Shown: positions 10,501 through 25,500 of the stretch, one piece after another
Layout: each line of letters starts with the position of its first letter
Numbering within the stretch: position 1 is the stretch's first letter
The notes under the pieces: model-generated
Told to the model about the DNA's origin: nothing
The model's database searches: none
The model's input: the letters and a program-made list of their open reading frames with translations, nothing else
From: Megascapheus bottae
Taxonomy: Eukaryota; Chordata; Mammalia; Rodentia; Geomyidae
NCBI GenBank assembly: GCA_024803745.1
Contig: JANJXV010000043.1
Location: 459,001 to 523,000, forward strand
Reading direction: 5' to 3'
Length of the DNA stretch: 64,000 nucleotides
Made by a program: the position numbers and the translations under genes

Positions 10501-13500
10501 GCGGCAGGAATTTCAAAGCAAAGATTAGTACCCATTACAATGGATGAAATATAGCAAAAATTAAAAGTAGATACTTTGAAGGTGCTTGTGGAAGAATAAT
10601 TGATCACGTTTGCACAAAACAAATCTTAGCAGAGAGAGTAATGTCAGTGGAAGTACAGTCTCCTTTGTACTGGATCAAAGACCACGATGAAAGAAAAGCA
10701 GGTAAAGTAAAGTTGCATGAGGAAATTTAAAACACCCCCCTTAGACAAAAAAAGTACTTAGCAGAGAGAACAAGGCCGAGGAAAGTTCAACGCAAAAATC
10801 CAGTGTCCATTACACTGGATGAAATCCTCCAAGAAGTTAAAGCAGACATATTGAAGTTGCTTGTGGAAAAATAAACGACCACGTTAACCGAATAACTCTT
10901 AGCAGAGAGAGCAATGTAAGTTGAAGTACAGTCTCCGTTGTACTTGCTCAGAGACCACGACGAAATAAAAGCAGGTACACTAAAGTTGAATGAGGAAGAA
11001 GAAAATGCCCAGCTTAGACAAGAGTGTTTGGGAGAAAGAGCAATGCCGTAGGAAGTTCAACGAAAAAATCCAGTATTCATTACCCTGGATCAAAACCTCC
11101 AAGAAGTAAAACCAGATACATTGAATTTGCTTGTGGTAGAATAAATGACCACGTTTACACAGAACAAATCTTAGTAGATAGAGCAATGTCAGTGGGAGTT
11201 CAGTCTCCGTAGTACTGGATGAAGCACCACGCTGAAATAAAAGTAGATACACTGAAGTTGCAGGAGGAAGAATAAAATACCCCGCTTAGAAAAAAAAGGT
11301 CATAGCAGATAGAACAATGCTGTAGGAATTTCAAGGCAAAGTCCAGTACCCATTACACTGGATGAAATCCTCCAAGAAGTAACAGTAGATACACTGAAGT
11401 GGCATGTAGAAGAATAAATGACCACGTTTAGACAGAAGAAATCTTAGCAGTTAGAGCAATGTCGGTGGAAGGACATTCTCCGTTGTAATGGATGAAAGAC
11501 CACGATGAAAGAAAAGCAGGGAAACTGAATTTGCATGAGGAAGTATAAAATACCCCCCTTAGACAAAAAAGTACTTAGCAGATAGAACAAAGCCGAGGAA
11601 AGTTCAACGCAAAAATCCAGTGTCCATTACACTGGATGAAATCCTCCAAGACGTAAAAGCAGAAACATTGAAGTTGCTTGTGGAAGAATAAACGACCACA
11701 TTAACCGAACAAATCTTAGCTGATAGAGCAATGTCGGTGTTAGTACAGACTGCGTTGTACTTGCTCAGAATCCACGACGAAATAAAAGCAGGTACACTGA
11801 AGTTGAATGAGGAAGAAGAAAATACCCAGCTCAGACAAGAAGGTTCTTAGGAGAAAGAGCAATGCCATAGGAAGTTCCACGGCAAAATCCATTATCCATT
11901 ACCCTGGATCAAAACCTCCAAGAAGTAAAACCGGATACATTGAAGTTGCTTGGGTAGAATAAATGACCACGTTTACACAGAACAAATCTTAGTAGATAGA
12001 TTAATGTCAGTGGTAGTTCAGTCTCCATTGTACTGGATGAAGCACCACGCTGAAATAAAAGCAGATACATTGAAGTTGCAAGTGGAAGAACAAATGACTA
12101 CGTTCTGACAAAACAAATCTTAGCAGTGAGAGCAATCTCAGTGAAAGTACAGTCTCCGTTGACCTGGATCAAAGACCACGACGAAAGAAAAGCAGGTACA
12201 CTAATGTTGCATGAGGAAATATAAATTACCCCCCTTAGACAAAAAAGTTTTCAGTAGATAAAACAAGGCCGAGGGAAGTTCAACGCAAAAATCCAGTATG
12301 CATTATACTGGATGAAATACTCCAAAAAGTAAAAGCAGATACATTTAAGTTGCTTGTGGAAGAAGAAATGACCAAGTTAACCCAACACACCTTAGCAGAT
12401 AGAGCAATGTCGGTGGAAGTACAGTCTTCTTCGAACGTACTCAGAGAGCAGGACGAAATAAAAGCAGATACATTGAAGCTGAATGAGGAAGAATAAAATA
12501 CCCCGCTTACAGAAGAAGATTCTTAGCAGAATGAGTAATGCCGTAAGAAGTTCAACAGCAAAATCGAGCATCCATTACACTATATGAAAGCCTCCAAGAA
12601 GCAAAACCAGATGCATTGAAGTTGCTTGTGGTAGAATAAATGACCAACAAATCTTAGTAGAACAAATCTTAGTAGATAGAGCAATGTCAAGAGTAGTTCT
12701 GTCTCCGTTGCACTGGATGAAGCACCACACTGAAATAAAAGCAGATACAATGAAGTTGCATGTGGAAGAACAAATGACATAACAAATCTAGCAATCAGAG
12801 CAAAGTCTGTGGAAGTACATTCTGGGTTGTACTGGATCAAAGACCATGATGAAAGAAAAGCAGGTACACTAAAGATGCAAGAGGAAATTTAAAATACGCA
12901 TCTTATACAAAAAAGTTTTAGCAGATAGAACGAGGATGAGGAAAGTTCAACGCAAAAATCCAGTATCCATTACACTGGATGAAATCCTCCAAGAAGTAAA
13001 AGCAGATACATTGAAGTTGCTTGTGGAAGAATAAATGACCCCATTAACTGAACAAATCTTAGCAGATAGAGCAATATCGGTAGAAGTAAAGTCCCCGTTC
13101 TACTTGCTCAGAGACCACGACGAAATTAAAGCAGGTACACAGAATTTGAATTGGGAAGAATAAAATACCCCGCTTAGACAAGAAGGTTCTTAGGAGAAAG
13201 AGCAATGCCGTAGGAAGTCAACGGCAAAATCCAGGATACATTACATTGTATGAAAACCTCCAAGAAGTAAAACCAAATAGGTTGAATTTTCTTATGGTAG
13301 AATAAATGACCACGTTTACACAGAACAAATCTTACTAGATATAGCAATGTCAGTGGTAGTTCAGTCTCCATTGTACTGAATGAAGCACCACGCTGAAATA
13401 AAAACAGATACACTGAAGTTGCAGGAGGAAGAATAAAATACCCCGCCTAGACAAAAAAGATCATAGCAGATAGAACAATGCTGTAGAAAGTTTAATGGCA

Positions 13501-16500
13501 AAATCCAATATCCATTACACTGGTTGAAATCCTCCAAGTAGTAAAATCAGATACATTGAATTTGCATGTGGACGAATAAATGACCACGTTTAGACAGAAC
13601 AAATCTTAGCAGTTAGATCAAGTTTGATGTAAGTACTGTCTGTGTTGTACTGGATCAATCCCTATGATGAAATAACAGGAGATACACTGAAGTTGCAGGA
13701 CGAAGAATAAAATACCACGTTTAGACAAAAAAGATCATAGCAGATAGAACAAGGCCGAGGAACGTTCAATGCAAAAATCCAGTATCCATTACACTGGATG
13801 AATTCCTCCAGGAAGTAAAAGCAGATATATTGAAGTGGCATAAGGAAGAATAATTAACCACATTTAGACAGAACAAATCTTCGCATTTAGAGCAATGTCA
13901 GTGGTAGTACATTCTCCATTGTAGTGGATGAGGCACCACGATGAAATAAAAGCAGATAAACCGAACTTGGATGAGGAAGAATCAAATACACCGCTTAGAT
14001 GAAAAACTTCTAAGCAGATAGAACAATGCCGAAAGAAGTTCAAGGCCCAAATCCAGTATCCACTACACTGGATGGAGTCCTCCTAGAAGTAAAAGCAGAT
14101 ACATTGAAGTTGCTTGTGGAAGAATAAATGACCATGTTTAGACAGACCAAATCTTAGCAGTTAGAGCAATGTAGGAGGTAGTAGAGTCGCCGTTGTAATG
14201 GATCAAGGGCCACGATGAAAGAAAAGAAGGTATACAAAAGTTGCATGAGAAAATTAAAAATACCCCGCAGAGACAAAAAAGACCATAGCAGATAGAACAA
14301 TTCTGTAGGAAGTTCAAGGCAAAATCCAGTATCCATTACACTGGATGAAATACTCAAAGAAGTAAAAGCAGATAGATTGAAAATGCATGTGGGAGGAAAA
14401 ATGACTACGTTCAGACATAACCAATCTTAGCAGTTAGAGCAATGGCGGTGGAAGTACAGTCTCCGTTGTATTGGATCAAAGACCAGGACGAAAGAAAAGC
14501 AGGTACACTAAAGTTGCAGGAGGAAGACTTAAATACCACGCTTAGACAAAAAAAGTTCTTAGCAGATATTCAAGGCCGAGGAACGTTCAACGCAAAAATC
14601 CAGTATCCATTAAAATGGATGAAATCCTCCAAGAAATAAAAGCAGGTAGAATGAAGTTGCTAGGGGAAGAATTAACAACCACGTTAACTGAACAAATCTT
14701 AGCAGATAGACCAATGTCGGAGGAAGTACAGTTTCCGTTGTACTTGCTCAGAAACCACGACGAAATAAAAACAGATACACTGAAGTTGAACGAGGAAGAA
14801 AAAAATACCCTGCTTAGACAAAAATGTTCTTAGCAAAAAGAGCAATGCCATAGGAAGTTCAACGGCAAAATCCAGTATCCATTACACTGGATGAAATCCT
14901 CCAAGAAGTAAAACCAGACAGAGCAATGTCAGTGATAGTTCAGTCTCAGTTGTACTGGATGAAGCACCACGATGAAATAAAAGCAGATACACTGAAGCTG
15001 TAAGAGATGAATAAAATACTCCACCTACAAAAAAAAGATCTTAGCAGATAGAACAACGACAAGGGAAGTTCAACGCAAATATCCAGCATCCATTGCACTG
15101 AATAAAATCCTCCAAGAAGTAAAAGCAGATACATCGAAGTTGCATGTGGAAGTATAAATGACCACTTTTAGACAGAACAAATCTTACCAGTCAGAGCAAT
15201 GTCGGTGGAAGTACTGTCTCAGTTGTACTGGATCAAAGACCACGATGAAAGTAAAGCAGGTATACTAAAGTACCATAAGGAAATTTAAAATACCATCCAT
15301 AGAGAAAAAAGTTCACAGGAGATACAACTATGGCAAGGGAAGTTCAACGGGAAAATCCAGTATCCATTACACTGGATGAAATCCTCCATGAATGAAAACA
15401 GATATTTGAAGTTGCTGGTGGAAGAATGAACGACCACGTTTCACAAAACAAATATTAGCAGCTAGAGCAATGTCGGTGAAAGTACACGCTCCATTGTACT
15501 GTATCAAGGACCACGATGAAAGAAAAGCAGGTACAGAAAAGGTGCATGAGGAAATTTATAGTACCCCGCTGAGACAAAAATGATCATAGCAAATAGAAGA
15601 ATGCGGTAGGCATTTCAAAGCAAAAGCCAGTACCCATTACACTGGATGAAATATTGCAAATAGTAAAAGCAGATACATTGAAGGTGCTTGTGGAAGAATA
15701 ATTGATCACGTTTGCACAGAACAAATCTTACCAGAGAGAGCAATGACAGTTGAAGTACAGTCTCCTTTGTACTGGATCAAAGACCATGATGAAAGAAAAG
15801 CAGGTAAACTAAAGTTGCATGAGGTAGTATAAAATACCACGTTTAGACAAAAAAGTTCTTAGCACAGAGAACAAGGCCGAGGGAAGTTCAACGCAGAAAT
15901 CCAGTATACATTACACTGGATGAACTCCTTCAAGAAGGAAAAGCAGATACATTGAATTTGCAAGTGAAAGTATAAATGACCAGGTTTAGACAGAATAAAT
16001 CTTAGCAATTAGAGAAAGGTCAGTGTAAGTAGGGTCTGTTTTGTACTGGATCAATCCTCATGATGATATAAAAGCATATACAGTGAAGTTGCAGGAGGAA
16101 GAATAAAATGCCCCGCTTAGACAAAAAAGAACATAGCAGACAGAACAAGGCAAAATCCAGTATCCATTACACTTGATGAAATTCTCCAAGAAGTAAAAGC
16201 AGATATATTGAAAGTGTATGTGGGAGAATAAATGAATACGCTCAGACATAACAAATCTTAGCATTTACAGCAATGGCAGTGGAAATACAGTCTCCATTGT
16301 ATTGGATCAAAGACCACGACGAAAGCAAAGCAGGTACACTGAAGTTGCAGGAGGAAGAAATAAGTACCATGCTGGGAGAAAAAAGTTCTTAGCAGATAGA
16401 ATAAGGCCGAGGACAGTTCAACGCAAAAATCCACTATCAATTACACTGGATGAAATCCTCCAAGAAATAAAAGCAGATACATTGAAGTTGTTTGGGGAAG

Positions 16501-19500
16501 AATTAACGACCATGTTAACCGAACAAATCTTAGCAGATAGAGCAATGTGGATGGAAGTACTGTGTCCGTTGTACTTGCTCAGAGACCACGACGAAATAAA
16601 AGCAGGAACACTGAAGTTGAATGAGGAAGAATAAAATACCCAGCTTAGACAAGAAGGTTCTTAGCAGAAAGAGAAATGCCATAGGAATTTCAACGGCAAA
16701 ATCCAGTATCCATCAAACTGCATGAAATCCTCTAAGAAGTAAAACCAGAAACATTGAAGGTGCACGTGGAAAAATAAATGACCAGGTTTACACAGAGCAA
16801 GTCTTAGTAGATAGAGCAATGTCAGTGGTAGTTCAGTCTCAGTTGTTCTGGATGAAGCACCATGCTGAAATAAAAGCAGATACTCTGAAGTTGCAGGAGG
16901 AAGAATAAAATACCCCGCCAAGACAAAAAAGTTCATAGCAGATAGAACAATGCTGTAGGAATTTCAAGGCAAATTCCAGTACCCATTACACTGGATGAAA
17001 TACTCCAAAAAGTAAAAGCAGATAGATTGAAGTTGCATGTGGAATAATAAATGACCACGTTTAGACAGAATAAATCTTAGCAGTTACACAAATGATGGTG
17101 GAAGGTCAATCTCCATTGTAGTGGGTCAAAACCACGACGAAGGAAAAGCAGGTACACTGAAGTGGCAGGAGGAAAAATAAAACACACCCCTACGACAAAA
17201 AAGTTCTTTGCAGATAGAACAAGGCCAAGGGAAGTTCCACACAAAAATCCAGTATCCATTACATTGGATGAAATCCTCCAAGAAGTAAAAGCAAATACAT
17301 TGAAGTTGTTTGTGGAAGAATAAATGACCACGTTAACCGAACAACTCTTAGCAGATACATCAATGTTGCTGGAAGCACAGTTTCCGTTGTACTTTCTCAG
17401 AGACCAGGACGAAATAAAAGCAGGTACACTGAAGTTGAATGAGGAAGAATAAAAGACCCCACTTAGACAAGAAATTTCTTAGCAGAAAGAGCTATGTCAT
17501 AGGAGGTTCAACGGCAATATCCAGTGCCCGTACACTGGAAGAAAAGCTCCAAGAAGAAAAACCAGCTACATTTAAGTTGCTTGTGGCAGATCATAGCAGA
17601 TAGAACAATGCTGTAGGAATTTCAAGGCAAAATCTAGTACCCATTACACTGGATGAAATCCTAGGGGAAGTAAAAGCAGATACATTGAATTAGCTTGTGG
17701 AAGAATAATCGACCACGTTAACCAAACAAATCTTAGTAAATAGAGCAATGTCAATGTTACTTCAGTCTTCGTTTTACTGGATGTACAATGCAAAAATCCA
17801 GTATACATTACACTGGATGAAATCCTCCAAGAAGTAAAAGCAGGGGCTTGAACCTGCATGCAGAAGAATAATTGACTATGTTCAGACATAACAAATTTTA
17901 GCAGTTAATGAAAACGCGGTGGAAGAACAGTCTCCGTTATACTGGATGAAACACCAAGATGAAAGAAAAGCAAATACTCTGAAGTTGCAGGAGGAAGATT
18001 AAAATACCCCGATTAGACAAAAAATACCATTGCAGATAAAACAATGCTTCAGGAATTTCAAGGCAAAATCCGGTTCCAATTACACTGGATGAAATCCTCC
18101 AAGAATAAAAGCAGATACATTGAAGTTGCATGTGGAAAAATAAATGAACACGTTCAGAGAGAACAAATCTCAGGAGTTACAGCAATGTCCGTGGAAGTTC
18201 TGTCTCTCTTGTACTGGATCAAGCACCATGATAAAATAAAAGAAGATGCACTGAAGTTGCCGGAGAAAGAATAAAATACCCCATTTTGGTAAAAATGATC
18301 TTAACAGATAGAACAAGGCCGAGGGAAGTTCAACGCAAAAATCCAGTATCCTTTACAGTGGATGTAATCCTCCAAGAAGTTAAATCAGGTACAGTGAAGT
18401 TGCAAGTAGATGAATAAATGACGATGTGCAGACATAACAAATCTTAGCAGTTAGAGCAAAGACGGATGAAGTACATATCTGTTCTACTGGATTAAAGACC
18501 ACGACGAAAGAAAAGCAGGTACACTGAAGTTGAATGAGGAAGAAAAAAATACCCTGCTTAGACATGAAGGTTCTCAGCAGAAAGAGCAATGCCATAGGAA
18601 GTTCAAAGGCAAAATCCAGTATCCAGTACACTGGATGAAACCCTTCAAGAAGTAAAACCAGATACCTTGAAGTTGCTTGTGGTAGAATAAATGAACACGT
18701 TTACACAGAACAAATCTTAGTAGATAGAGAAATGTCAGTGGTAGTTCAGTCTCTATAGTACTGGATGAAGCACCACGCTGAAATAAAAGCAGATACACTG
18801 AAGTTGCAGGAAAAAGAATAAAATACCCCGCTTCAACAAAAAAGATCATAGCACACAGAACAATGCTGTAGGAATTTCAAGGCAAAATCCAGTACCCATT
18901 ACACTGGATGAAATCCTCCCAGAAGTAAAAGAAGATATACTGAAGTTGCATGTGGTAGAATAAACGACCACGTTTAGACAGAACACATCTTAGAAGTCAG
19001 TGCAATGTCTGCGGAAGTTCAGTCTCCATTGTACTGGATCAAAGACCATAATGAAAGAAAAGCAGGTACACTAACGTTTCATGAGGAAATTTAAAATACC
19101 ACCCTTACACCAAAAAAAAAGATTTTAGCAGACAGAACAATGAGGAGTTAAGTTCAACGCAAAAATCCAGTATCCATTACATTGGATGAAATCCTCCAAG
19201 AGTAAAAGCAGATACATTTAAGTTCCATGTGGAAGAATAAATGACCAGGTTTAGACAGAACAAATCATGGCCGTGAGAGCACTGTCGGTGGAAGTTCTGT
19301 CTCCTTTGTACTTTCTCAGCGACCACGACGAAATAAAAGCAGGTACACTGAAGTTGAATGAGCAAGAATAAAATACCCAGATTAGAGAAGAAGGTTTTTA
19401 GTAGAAAGAGCAATGCCTTAGGAAGTTAAACGCAAATATCCAGTATCCATTACATAGAATGAAATCCTCCAAGAAGTAAAAGCCAATACATTGAAGTTGC

Positions 19501-22500
19501 ATGTGGAAGAATAAACGACCATGTTAACCAAGCAAATCTTAGCAGTGAGAGCAATGTCAGAGGAAGTTCAGTCTCCGTTGTACTGGTTCAAAGACCACGA
19601 CGAAAGAAAAGAAGGGACACTAAAGTTGCATGAGAAAATTTAAAATACCCACCTTAGACAAAGAAGTTTTTAGTGGATAGAACAACGACGAGGGAAGTTC
19701 AACACAAAAATCCAGTATCCATTACACAGGATGAAATAGTAGAAGAATTAAAAGCAGATACATTGAAGTTGCATGGGGAAGAATAAATGACCACGTTTGG
19801 ACAAAACAAATCTTAACAGTTAGGGAAATGTCGGTGGATGTTCAGTCACTGTTGTATTGGATCAAGCAACACGATGAAATAAAACCAGATACACTGAAGT
19901 GGCAGGAGGAACAATAAAATATCCCGCTTCCACAAAAATGTTCTTAGCATATAGAAGAAGGCCAAGGGAAGTTCTACGCAAAAATCCAGTATCCATTACA
20001 CTGGAGAAAATCCTCCAAGAAGTAAAAGCAGATACGTTGAAGTTGCTTGTGGTAGAATAAATGACCACGATTACACAGAACAAATATTACTAGGAGATTA
20101 ACTTCAGGGTAGGTCAGTCTCCGTTGTACTGGATGAAGCACCACGCTGAAACAAAAGCAGATACACTGAAGTTGCAGGAGGAAGAATAAAATACCCCGCT
20201 CAGACAAAAAAGATCATAGCTGATAGAACAATGCCGTAGGAATTTCAAGGCAAAATCCAGTACCCATTACACTGGATGAAATCATCCAAGAACTAAAAGC
20301 ACACATATTGAAGTTGCATGTGGAAAAATAAATGACCACGTGTAGACAGAACAAATTTTAGCAGTTTGAGCAATGTCGGTGGAAATTCAGTGTCCATTGT
20401 ACTGCATCAAACACCACTATGAAATAAAAGCAGATACAATGAACTTGCAGGAGGAAGAATAAAATACCCCGTTTAGACAAAAAAGAACATAGCAGATAGA
20501 ACAAGGCCCAGGGAAGTTTCACGCAAAAATCCAGTATCCATTACACTGGATGAAAATCTCCAAGAAGTAAAATCAGATACATTGAACTTGCTTGTGGAAG
20601 AATAAACGACCACGTTAACCGAACAACTCTTAGCAGATAGAGCAATGTCGGTGAAGTACATTCTCCATTGTACTTGCTCAGAGACCACGACAAAATAAAA
20701 GCAGTTACACTGAAGTTGAATGTGGTAGAATAAAATACACCGCTTAGACAAGAAGGTTCTTAGCAGAAAGAGCAATGCCATAGGAAGTTCAACGGCAAAA
20801 TCCAGTATCCATTACAATGGATAAAAACCTCGAAGAAGTAAAACCAGATACATTGCAGTTGCTTGTGGCAGAATAAATGACTTCATTCAGACATAAAAAA
20901 TCTTAGCAGTTAGAGCAATTTGTGTGCAAGTTCAGTCTCCATTGTACTGGAGCAAAGACCACGATGAAAGAAAAGCAGGTACACTGAAGTTGCATGAGGA
21001 AATTAAAATACCCCCCTCAGAGTAATGTTGTTAGCAGATAGAACAAGGCCGAAGGAAGTTCAATGAAGAAATCCAGTATCCGTTAAACTGGTTGAAATTC
21101 CCCAAGAACTAGAAGCAGATACACTGAAGTTGCATGTGGAAAAATAAATGACCCCGTTATGACAGAACAAATCTAAGCAGTTAGAGCAAAGTCGCTGGAA
21201 GTTCAGTCTCCTTTGTACTTGCTCAGGGACCACGACGAAATAAAAGAAGGTGCACTGAACTTGTAGAGGAAGAATAAAATAGCCTGCTTAGACAAGAAGG
21301 TTCTTAGCAGATAGAACAAGGCCGAGGGAAGTTCAACTTAAAAATCCAGTATCCATTACACTTGATGAAAGTATCCAAGAAGTAAAACCAGATACACTGA
21401 AGTTGCATGTGGAAGAATAAATGACAACTTTCAGACATAACAAATCTTACCGGTTAGAGCAATGTTGGTGGAAGTACTGTATCTGTTGTACTGGATCAAA
21501 GACCATAATGAAAGAAAAGCAGGTACACTAAAGTGGCTTGAGGAAATTTAAAATACCCCCTTTAGACCAAAAAGGTTTTAGCAGATAGAACAAGGAGGAG
21601 TTAATTCAACACAAAAATCCAGTATCTATTACACTGGATGAATTCCTCCAAGAAGTAAAAGCAGATACATTGAAGTTGCATGTGGAAAAATAAATGACCA
21701 CGTTTAGACAGAACAAATCTTAACAGTTAGAGCAATGTCGATGGAAGTTCAGTCTCCATTGTACTGGATCAAGCACCACGATGAAATAAAAGCAGATAAA
21801 CTGAAGTTGCAGGAGGAAGAATAAAATACTCAATTTCGACAAAAAATGTTCTTAGCACATAGAACAAGGCCGAGGGAAGTTCTAGGTAAAAATCCAGTAT
21901 CCATTACCCTGGATGAAAACCTCCAAGAAGTAAAACCATATACATTGAAGTTGCTTGTGTTCGAACAAATGACCACGTTTACACAGAATAAATCTTAACA
22001 GATAGAGCAATGTCACCGGAAGTGCAGTCTCTGTTGTACTTGCTCAGAGACCACGACGAAATAAAAGCAGGTACACCTAAGTTGAATGAGGAAGAATAAA
22101 AAACTCTGCTTAGGCAAGAATGTTCTTAGGAGAAATGGCCATGCCTTAGGAAGTTCAACGGCAAAACACATTACCCATTACACTGGATGAAAACCTCCAA
22201 GAAGTAAAACCAGATACATTGAAGTTGCTTGTGGTAGAAGAAATGACCGCGTTTACACGGAATAAATCTTAGTAGAGAGAGCAATGTCAGTGGTAGTTCA
22301 GTCTCCGTTGTACTGGATTAAGCACCACCCTGAAATAAAAGCAGATACACTGAGGTTGCAGGAGGAAGAATAAAATACCCCGCTTAGACAAAAAAGAACA
22401 TAGCCGATAGATCAATACGGTGGGAATTTCAGGCAAATTCCAGTACCCGTTACACTGGATGAAATACTAGAAGAACAAAAAGCAGATACATTGAAGTTGC

Positions 22501-25500
22501 ATTTGGAAAAATAAATGACCACGTTTAGACATAACAAATCTTAGGAGTTAGAGCAATGTCGGTGGAAGTTCAGTCTCCATTGTACTGGATCAAGTAACAT
22601 GATGAAATAAAAGCAGATAAACAGAAGTTGCAGGAGGAAGAATAAAATATCACGCTTCAACAAAAATGCTCTTACCAGGTAAAACAAGGCTGAGCAAAGT
22701 TCTACGTAAAAATCCAATATCGATTACCCTCGACGAAAACCTCCAAGTAGTAAAACCACATACATTGAAGTTGCTTGTGGTCGAATAACTGACCATGTTT
22801 ACACAGAAGAAATCTTAGCAGATAGAGCAATGTCGGTGTAAATACAGTCTCCGTTTCACTTGCACAGAGACCACGACGAAATAAAAGCGGGTACACTGAA
22901 GTTGAATGAGGAAGAATAAAATACCCCGCTTAGGCAAGAAGGTTCTTAGAAGAAATAGTAATGCCTTAGGAAGTTCAACGGCAAAACACATTATCCATTA
23001 CACTGGATGAAAACTTCCAAGAAGTAAAACCAGATACATTGAAGTTGCTTGTGGTGGAATAAATGACCACATTTACACAGAACTAATCTTAGTAGATAGA
23101 GCAATGTCAGTCTTAGTTCAGTCTCCGTTGTACTGGATGAAGCATCACCCTGAAATAAAAGCAGATACACTAATTTGCAGGAGAAAGAATAAAATACCCC
23201 ACTTAGACAAAAAAGATCATAGCTGATAGAACAATGCTGTAGGATTTTAAGGCAATATACAGTACCCATTAAACTGGATGAAATCATCCCAGAAGTAAAA
23301 GAAGATATATTGAAATTGCATGTGAAAGAATAAATGACCACGTTTAGACAGAATACATTTTAGCAGTTAGAGCAATGTTGGTAGAAGTTCAGTCTCCGTT
23401 GTATTGGATCAAAGACCATAAGGAAAGAAAAGAAGATACACTAATGTTTCGTGAGGAAATTTAAAATACCCCCCTTAGACAAAAAAGATTATAGCAGATA
23501 GAACGAGGAGAACTTAAGTTCAACGCAAAAATCCAGTATCCATTTCACTGGATGAAATTCTCCAAGAACTAAAAGCAGATACATTGAAGTTGCATGTGGA
23601 AAAATAAATGACCACGTTTAGACAGAACAAATCTAAGCAGTTAGAGCAATGTCGGTGGAAGTTCAGTCTCTGTTATACTGCATCACGCACCACGAGGAAA
23701 TGAAATCAGATACACTGAAGTTGCAGGAGTAAGAATAAAATACCCCACTTCGACATAAAAGTTCTTAGCAGATAGAACAAGGCCGAGGGGAGTTCAATGC
23801 AAAAATCCAGTATCCATTACACTGGATGAAATCCTCCAAGAAGTAAAAGCAGATACATTGAAGTTGCATGTGGAAGAATAAATGACAACTTTCAGACATA
23901 ACAAATCTTACCGGTTAGAGCAATGTTGGTGGAAGTACTGTCTCTGTTGTACTGGATCAAAGACCATAACGAAAGAAAAGCAGGTACATTAAAGTGGCTT
24001 GAGGAAATTTTAAATACCCCCCCTTAGACCAAAAAGGTTTTAGCAGATAGAACAAGGAGGAGTTAAATTCAACACAAAAATACAGTATCCATTACACTGG
24101 ATGAATTCCTCCAAGAAGTAAAAGTAGATATATTGAAGTTGCATGTGGAAAAATAAATGACCACGTTTAGACAGAACAAATCTTATGTGTGAGAGCAATG
24201 TCGGTGGAAGTTCAGTCTCCGTTGCACTGGATCAAGCACCACGATGAAATAAAAGCAGATACACGGAAGTTGCTTGTGGAAGAATAAAGGACCAGGTTAA
24301 TCTAACAAATCTTACAAAATAGAGCAATGTCGCTGGAAATACAGTCTCCGCTGGACTTGCTCAGAGACCACGACGAAATAAAAGCAGGTACACTGAAGCT
24401 GAAGGAGGAACAAGAAAATACCCCGCTTAGTCAAGAAGGTTCTCATCAGAAATAGCAATGCCTTAGGAAGTTCAACGGCAAAATCCAGTATCCATTACAC
24501 TGGATGAAAACCTCCAAGCAGTAAAACCAGATACATTGAAGTTGCTTGCGGTAGAATAAATGACCACGTGTACACAGAACAAATCTTTCTAGATAGAGCA
24601 ATGTCTGTGGTAGGTCAGTCTCCATTGTACTGGATGAAGCACCAGGCTGAAATAAAAGCAGATACACTTAAGTTGCCGGAGGAAGAATAACATACCCCGC
24701 TTAGACAAAAAGATCATAGCAGAAAGAACAATGCTGTAGAAATTTCAAGGCAAAATCCAGTACGCATTACATTGGATGAAATCCTCCAAGAAGTAAAAGC
24801 AGATACATTGAAGTTGCATGTGGAAGAATAAATGACCACGTTTCGACAGAACAAATATTGGCAGTTTGAGCAACAGTGGTGGAAGTTCAGTCTCCCTTGT
24901 ACTGGATCAAGCACCATGATTAAATAAAAGAAGATACACAGATTATGCAGGAGGAAGAATAAAATACCCCATTCGACAAAATTGTTCTTAGCAGATAGAA
25001 CAAGACCGAGGGAAGTTCAAGGCAAAAATCCAGTGTCCACTCTACTGGATGGAATCTTCCAAGAAGTAAAAGCAGATACACTGAATTTGCTTGTGGAAGA
25101 ATAAACGAGCACGTTAACCGAACAATTCTTAGCAGATAGAGCAACATCGGTAGAAGTACACTGTCTGTTTGACTTGCTCAGAGACCACGACGAAATGAAA
25201 GCAGGTACACTGAAGTTTAATGTGGAAGAATAAAATACCCGCTTAGACAAGAAGGTTCTTTGCAGAAAGAGCAATGCAGTAGGAAGTAAAAAGCAAAGTC
25301 CAGTATCCATTACACTGGATGAAAATATCCAAGAAGTAAAACCAGATACATTGAAGTTTCTTGTCGTAAAAAATGAAAATGTTTACACAGAGCAAATCTT
25401 AGTAAATAGAGCAATGTCAGTGGTAGATCAGTTTCCGTTGTACTGGATGAAGCACCACGCTGAAATAAAAGCAGATACACTGAATTTTCAGGAGGAAGAA

